This document shows, one piece after another, positions 60,178 to 64,000 of a stretch of DNA of 64,000 nucleotides. Position 1 is the stretch's first letter; every line of letters begins with the position of its first letter. The DNA is taken from the NCBI GenBank assembly GCA_905182995.1, contig CAJJDP010000006.1, positions 67,163 through 131,162 of the forward strand, in the 5' to 3' direction. The DNA is from Paramecium octaurelia. Its lineage: Eukaryota; Ciliophora; Oligohymenophorea; Peniculida; Parameciidae. The notes under the pieces are model-generated. The model was not told where the DNA came from and ran no database searches. It saw only the letters and a list, made by a program, of their open reading frames with translations. Position numbers and translations under genes: made by a program.

Positions 60178-61527
60178 ATGCAATTATTGTCTAAGAACAT
60201 TCTAAAGAGATTCACTTATGTGCCTTTTCTTTGTTTTTCATCTAAGAAGGATCTCTATGGTAATCTATATTAATTTAAAACCAGAACTATTGGGAGTACC
60301 AAGAAATGCTTCCTAGAATGACATAAAGAAGGCTTATTATGGATTGGCAAAGAAATATCATCCAGATGCAAATCCATCAAAAGATGCAAAGGAAAAGTTT
60401 GCAGAAATTAACAAGTATGAATAATATGAGAAATAGTGCATATGAAACATTATCTGATGAAAATAAAAGAAAAGTTTATGATTAAGTTGGAATGACTGGA
60501 GATGAATAGGATTAGGCTGGAGCTTAGGATCCGTTTGCAGCATATAGTAGTTTTTTTAGATAAGGAGCTAGAGGTGGCAAGGCATAAGATTTCTAATTCG
60601 ATGAATCAATCTTTGGCGATTTCGCATCATTTTTTAATATGGGAGGAGAATCAGAAAGACAAATCAAAGGAGCAGATATTTTTATCTAATTGGAAATATC
60701 ATTTATGGATAGTGTAAATGGAGCATAATAGACAATATAATTTGAGAAGGTTGGAGTATGTTCTACTTGTAATGGAACCAAATGCAAGCCAGGAACAGCA
60801 CCAGGAAGATGCACAAATTGTGGTGGTAGAGGCTCAATTAATTACAGATAAGGAGCAATGACAATATAAATGGCCTGTACTAAATGTAGAGGAACTGGAG
60901 TTTCAATCAAAAATCCCTGTAATCTTAATTTATATTAAATAGGCACAACTTGCAAAGGAGCTGGAATATAGAAGTAAGCTACATCTGAAGCTGTTAATAT
61001 TCCAAAGGGTATAGCTGATGGATAGAATTTAAGAGTGACTGGCAAAGGAAATGTTGGAGAAAATGGAGGCAAGGCTGGAGATTTGATAATTAAAGTGTAG
61101 GTTAAACCAGATTCATATTACAAAAGAGATGGATATGATTTAATTACCAACGCTTATATATCTGTGGCTTCGGCTGTCCTTGGAGATTAAGTTAAGATCA
61201 AAACACTTAATGGTGAATAGCAAATAAGTATAAAACCAGGTAGCTAAGATGGTGAAAAGATTAGATTAAATGGATTAGTAATATACCTATTTAAATTTAG
61301 GGAATTACTAAATTGGCACCTAATTCTAATCAAAGGGGTGATTAAGTTGTGAATCTAAAAATTCAAATTCCTACCTAATTAAATGAACAATAAAGAAAGC
61401 TTTTTGAAGAATTGGCGAAGGTATAGTTATAATTTAAGTTTGTTAGTTAGAGAAGAGTGAAACAAAAGGGGAATCAAATGTTCATGAAGGTGTCTTTGAG
61501 AAGGTTAAGAATATCTTCAATAAATGA
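60178..61527 (+). CDS. Mitochondrial-type DnaJ/HSP40 (Mdj1/Tid1-like)
   Basis: ATG 60178 starts [20 protein letters not shown], a basic amphipathic presequence, then the J domain: [20 protein letters not shown], the HPD motif in [12 protein letters not shown], and [19 protein letters not shown] Gly-rich linker and the zinc domain with CxxCxGxG-type repeats follow: [25 protein letters not shown] and CKGAG (the last after a 24-nt intron). The substrate-binding C-terminal domain ends [12 protein letters not shown] at TGA 61527. Four further introns of 22-25 nt were used, one ending AAG near the 3' end. It is a co-chaperone of mitochondrial Hsp70. About 400 residues, normal for the family. Confidence 0.9.
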
Positions 61528-61569
61528 AATCTATAGAAATTGTTTATAATACCACTTATTTATTATTTT

Positions 61570-62723
61570 ATGTTAAATATAAATACTCAAGGAGAAAAAC
61601 TAAAATAAAGTGCCAATTATATAAAAGTATTAATTAATCTTCACGTATTTAGACTCTGTAAAAAGAAGTCAGTGAATTCAAAGAAAAAATCAACAATCTT
61701 GAATTTGAATTATCAACTCTCAAATTCCTAGAATAATACATTTAATATGAAATACCAAAATAAGATGAAATCAATGAAGATAGAGTAAAATATTAAATGA
61801 ATTTAGGAAAGAGAAAAGCAAGAAACTTAATCGAAACTAAATAAGTTACTTAAAGAAATATAAGACTTGAAAGATTCTAATTCAGATTTATAATCGTAAT
61901 TAAAAGCAAAAGATTAGTAAAAATAAGAAATAATTGAAAAACATAAATCAGAGATATCAAAAAAGCAATAGGATTTTGAGAAATGTTAAGCTGAATTAGA
62001 GGCTAAAAACAAACTATTTGATGAAATGAAAAAGAAAGAAGAAGAAAATTATGCAATTATTTAAGAAGGCTCTGCAACTAATTCACCTACTAATGAAAAA
62101 AAAATGCATGATATTCAAAAATACCAAATTGAAAATTAAAGATTAAAAAATGAATACTAACAATTAAAAAAAGAATATGATAATTTAACCAACATTTTTA
62201 ATGATTTGGTTAAAGAAAGACATAAATAAGATGAAGATAACCAATAATCTGTGAGAGATTGGAAAACTAAATATGATTAAATAGCTAAACTACGCGATTC
62301 TGATAAAGAAAGTTTCTAATCTTAATTAGAAGATAAAACTAAAGTTATTGGAAATCTTTAATAAAAGCTTTACTAAATTTAAAAAGAAACAAGTACTAAA
62401 GATACATAAACTAATTTCTTAGCAAGATAAAAAGATAGGTAAAATTGATATAATTTCTAAGTACCGTTTCATTTTAATAATGTGATGAAGAACAAATAGA
62501 TGTATTAGATAAAACCTTAGAAACCATATCAAATAGTTCTATCTAATAAATTATTACTCTATGCTAAACTTAGGGACAATAAAATGAGTTATTAAGAGAG
62601 CTGAAAAGAATAATCGAAGAAACAATAAATATTGTACATCAAAAGCTAGCAACATCCCTACCTTCAATTATTAAAACATGTTGTGAAGTGAAAGATTCTT
62701 CATCTATTTAATTGATATTATGA
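61570..62723 (+). CDS. Coiled-coil protein, about 360 aa
   Basis: ATG 61570 starts MLNINTQGEKLKQSANYIK. Introns of 26 nt (about 61628-61653), 22 nt (about 61783-61804) and 23 nt (about 62440-62462, AAG end) give a continuous coiled coil (VSEFKEKINNLEFELSTL; IENQRLKNEYQQLKKEYDNL) that ends in a helical tail VKDSSSIQLIL at TGA 62723. No globular domain was recognised. It starts 43 bp after the DnaJ stop on the same strand and converges with the dynein gene 166 bp further on. Confidence 0.75.
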
Positions 62724-62889
62724 TACATCTAGCATATTTTATATACTTTATAAATTGAATATAGTCAACCAAAATATAATTGTATTAATTACAGTAATTT
62801 TAACCAATATCACTCTTTAAGTTTCATCTTTAATATGATGATATAAGCTTTTCTATGTATAAATATATATTTATTTTTAACGTAATTAA

Positions 62890-64000
62890 TCAATCATTTT
62901 AACTCAAAAATAATGCAACACCAGCTATGATTTTATCGTTTATTTGACCAGATTGAAGTAATTTAATTCTGCAAAGTAATTTTTCTCTGCTGGCATTTAA
63001 ATAAATCGGGAAATCCTATAAAGAATATAAACATTAATTACCCCAATTCCATTCTTCTCTGGCTATGATTTCTCCACATAAGAGATATTCAAAGATGGTA
63101 ATTAGATGAATTCAGATGTTATTTTCATATCATCAACTAATTAACCATTAGAGAATCCACAACCTTATAATAATAGATTCTATAATTTAACTACAAGAGG
63201 GTGTTTAAGACTATCAAAATCTGCTTATAATTTCAATTCATTTAACGGTATGTTTAATTTTCTGGCAGTTTTTTACCTTAATGCATTCATATATATTTCA
63301 GGATGGAATAATTCACTTAGATCAACTTCATCTAATTATTATTTTCTTTGTATCTTATCAATCCACGATTTAATTGCATTGAGTTTCTTAATAAATATTT
63401 TCAACCATAAATTGATGTCATCAGGACCTTCCCAGAAATTACTCCATTTCTAAGGTACGATATCTTTGATAAATAGCAACCCAATATCAATAATGTCACT
63501 AGTCAATAACCCATTATTGTATAAGACATTCTTTAATTTCTCAAATGAATGGCTGATAATCTAATACAGATTCCAAGTCTATTATGCTTCTAAATAAATA
63601 AATGATTCAATTGGATCCAATGACCCTAATTATTAATTAGTAACTTAGATAGTATCCCTCATTTTCAATTGATCCCACATATTAATGAGAGGACCTAATA
63701 AATTAGTCCATAATTCTTTATCAAACTTGATTTCAGATCCAACTATATTATTCATAGATTTCAATCCACTAACAACTTTTTATATCGTATATCTTTAAAC
63801 AGCCTTATCAATATTATTAGGCAATCCAAAAAATTCAGGAACATCATTTTCAGGTAATTTATTAATTAAATTAATGAGATCTTTAACTTAATTAGTTTAT
63901 GGTATCTATTGTCCAGTACTAAGAGTTCCATTTTATAATTTATTCTAATTGAAATAAGTTTCCAAATATGCTCTCAACACCTTGATATCTTATTCATTAT
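62890..64000 (-). CDS. Dynein heavy chain, C-terminal end (partial, DYNC2H1-like)
   Basis: The frame is open from the right edge of the window to TGA 62890 apart from a 26-nt intron (about 63015-63040). It covers the last 360 or so residues of a dynein motor: the late AAA6/C-terminal region with DDINLWLKIFIKKLNAIKSW, the family-typical LFHPEIYMNALRQKTARKLN, then GCGFSNGQLVDD and a final beta segment FPIYLNASREKLLC ... IAGVALFLSQND. The short C-terminal domain and the ending VALFL favour the IFT dynein DHC1b/DYNC2H1 group, which drives retrograde intraflagellar transport. That assignment is tentative. The gene starts beyond the window. Confidence 0.85.

Noticed and set aside
1-64000. tRNA or rRNA genes, CRISPR arrays, transposase genes and ribosome-binding sites
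   Set aside because: None was found by eye. This is a eukaryotic nuclear sequence, so CRISPR arrays and Shine-Dalgarno sites are not expected; a tRNA scan could still reveal something missed.

Overview
The window reads as a piece of a ciliate macronuclear genome, most probably Paramecium. The DNA is very AT-rich and the genes are packed closely. Every convincing gene runs through in-frame TAA and TAG, which sit where glutamine is expected, and ends only at TGA. Coding frames are joined by tiny introns of about 20-30 nt that start GT(A) and end TAG, CAG or AAG. All gene models here were read by eye with TAA/TAG = Gln and TGA = stop. Exon joins are inferred wherever a frame must shift across such a micro-intron, so ends are firmer than internal joins.

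Layout. 1-8.4 kb: an unrecognised partial gene, two coiled-coil proteins, a RING-finger protein head-to-head with a TAF8/TAF3-like histone-fold protein, a MORN-repeat protein, and an ankyrin protein. 8.4-20 kb: a six-TM cyclic-nucleotide-binding-domain channel with a non-canonical pore loop, a B-box/TPR protein, a divergent kinesin, a NOC2-like ribosome-assembly protein and a coiled-coil protein. 20.4-29.2 kb: a 7-kb gene for a P4-ATPase-like/guanylyl cyclase fusion, directly preceded on the same strand by an HD-type cyclic nucleotide phosphodiesterase. Together they form a compact cGMP synthesis/degradation pair. 29.5-34.8 kb: an unrecognised protein, a WD40 protein, an Asn/Gln-rich protein and a C2H2 zinc-finger gene. 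This stretch contains an assembly join (N at 33278) flanked by a 1,332-bp exact duplication that looks like unmerged contig ends.

34.9-42.8 kb: a PX-domain sorting nexin, a Ser/Thr kinase with a long tail, a roughly 1,290-residue coiled-coil protein and a small signal-anchored protein. 43-50.7 kb: a multi-TM protein, a tandem CCCH zinc-finger protein, a SKP1-like protein, orphans, and two related kinases. 51-57 kb: a protein of about ten MORN-like repeats, a decayed gene, and a Pumilio (PUF) RNA-binding protein. 57.2-64 kb: a guanylate-binding-protein-like GTPase with a coiled-coil tail, a mitochondrial-type DnaJ, a coiled-coil protein and the C-terminal end of a dynein heavy chain running off the right edge.

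Much of the content is cilium, signalling and vesicle biology (dynein, kinesin, cGMP enzymes, channel, coiled-coil scaffolds), mixed with nuclear and RNA functions (TAF, NOC2, PUF, CCCH). No tRNA, rRNA, CRISPR array or transposon was recognised.
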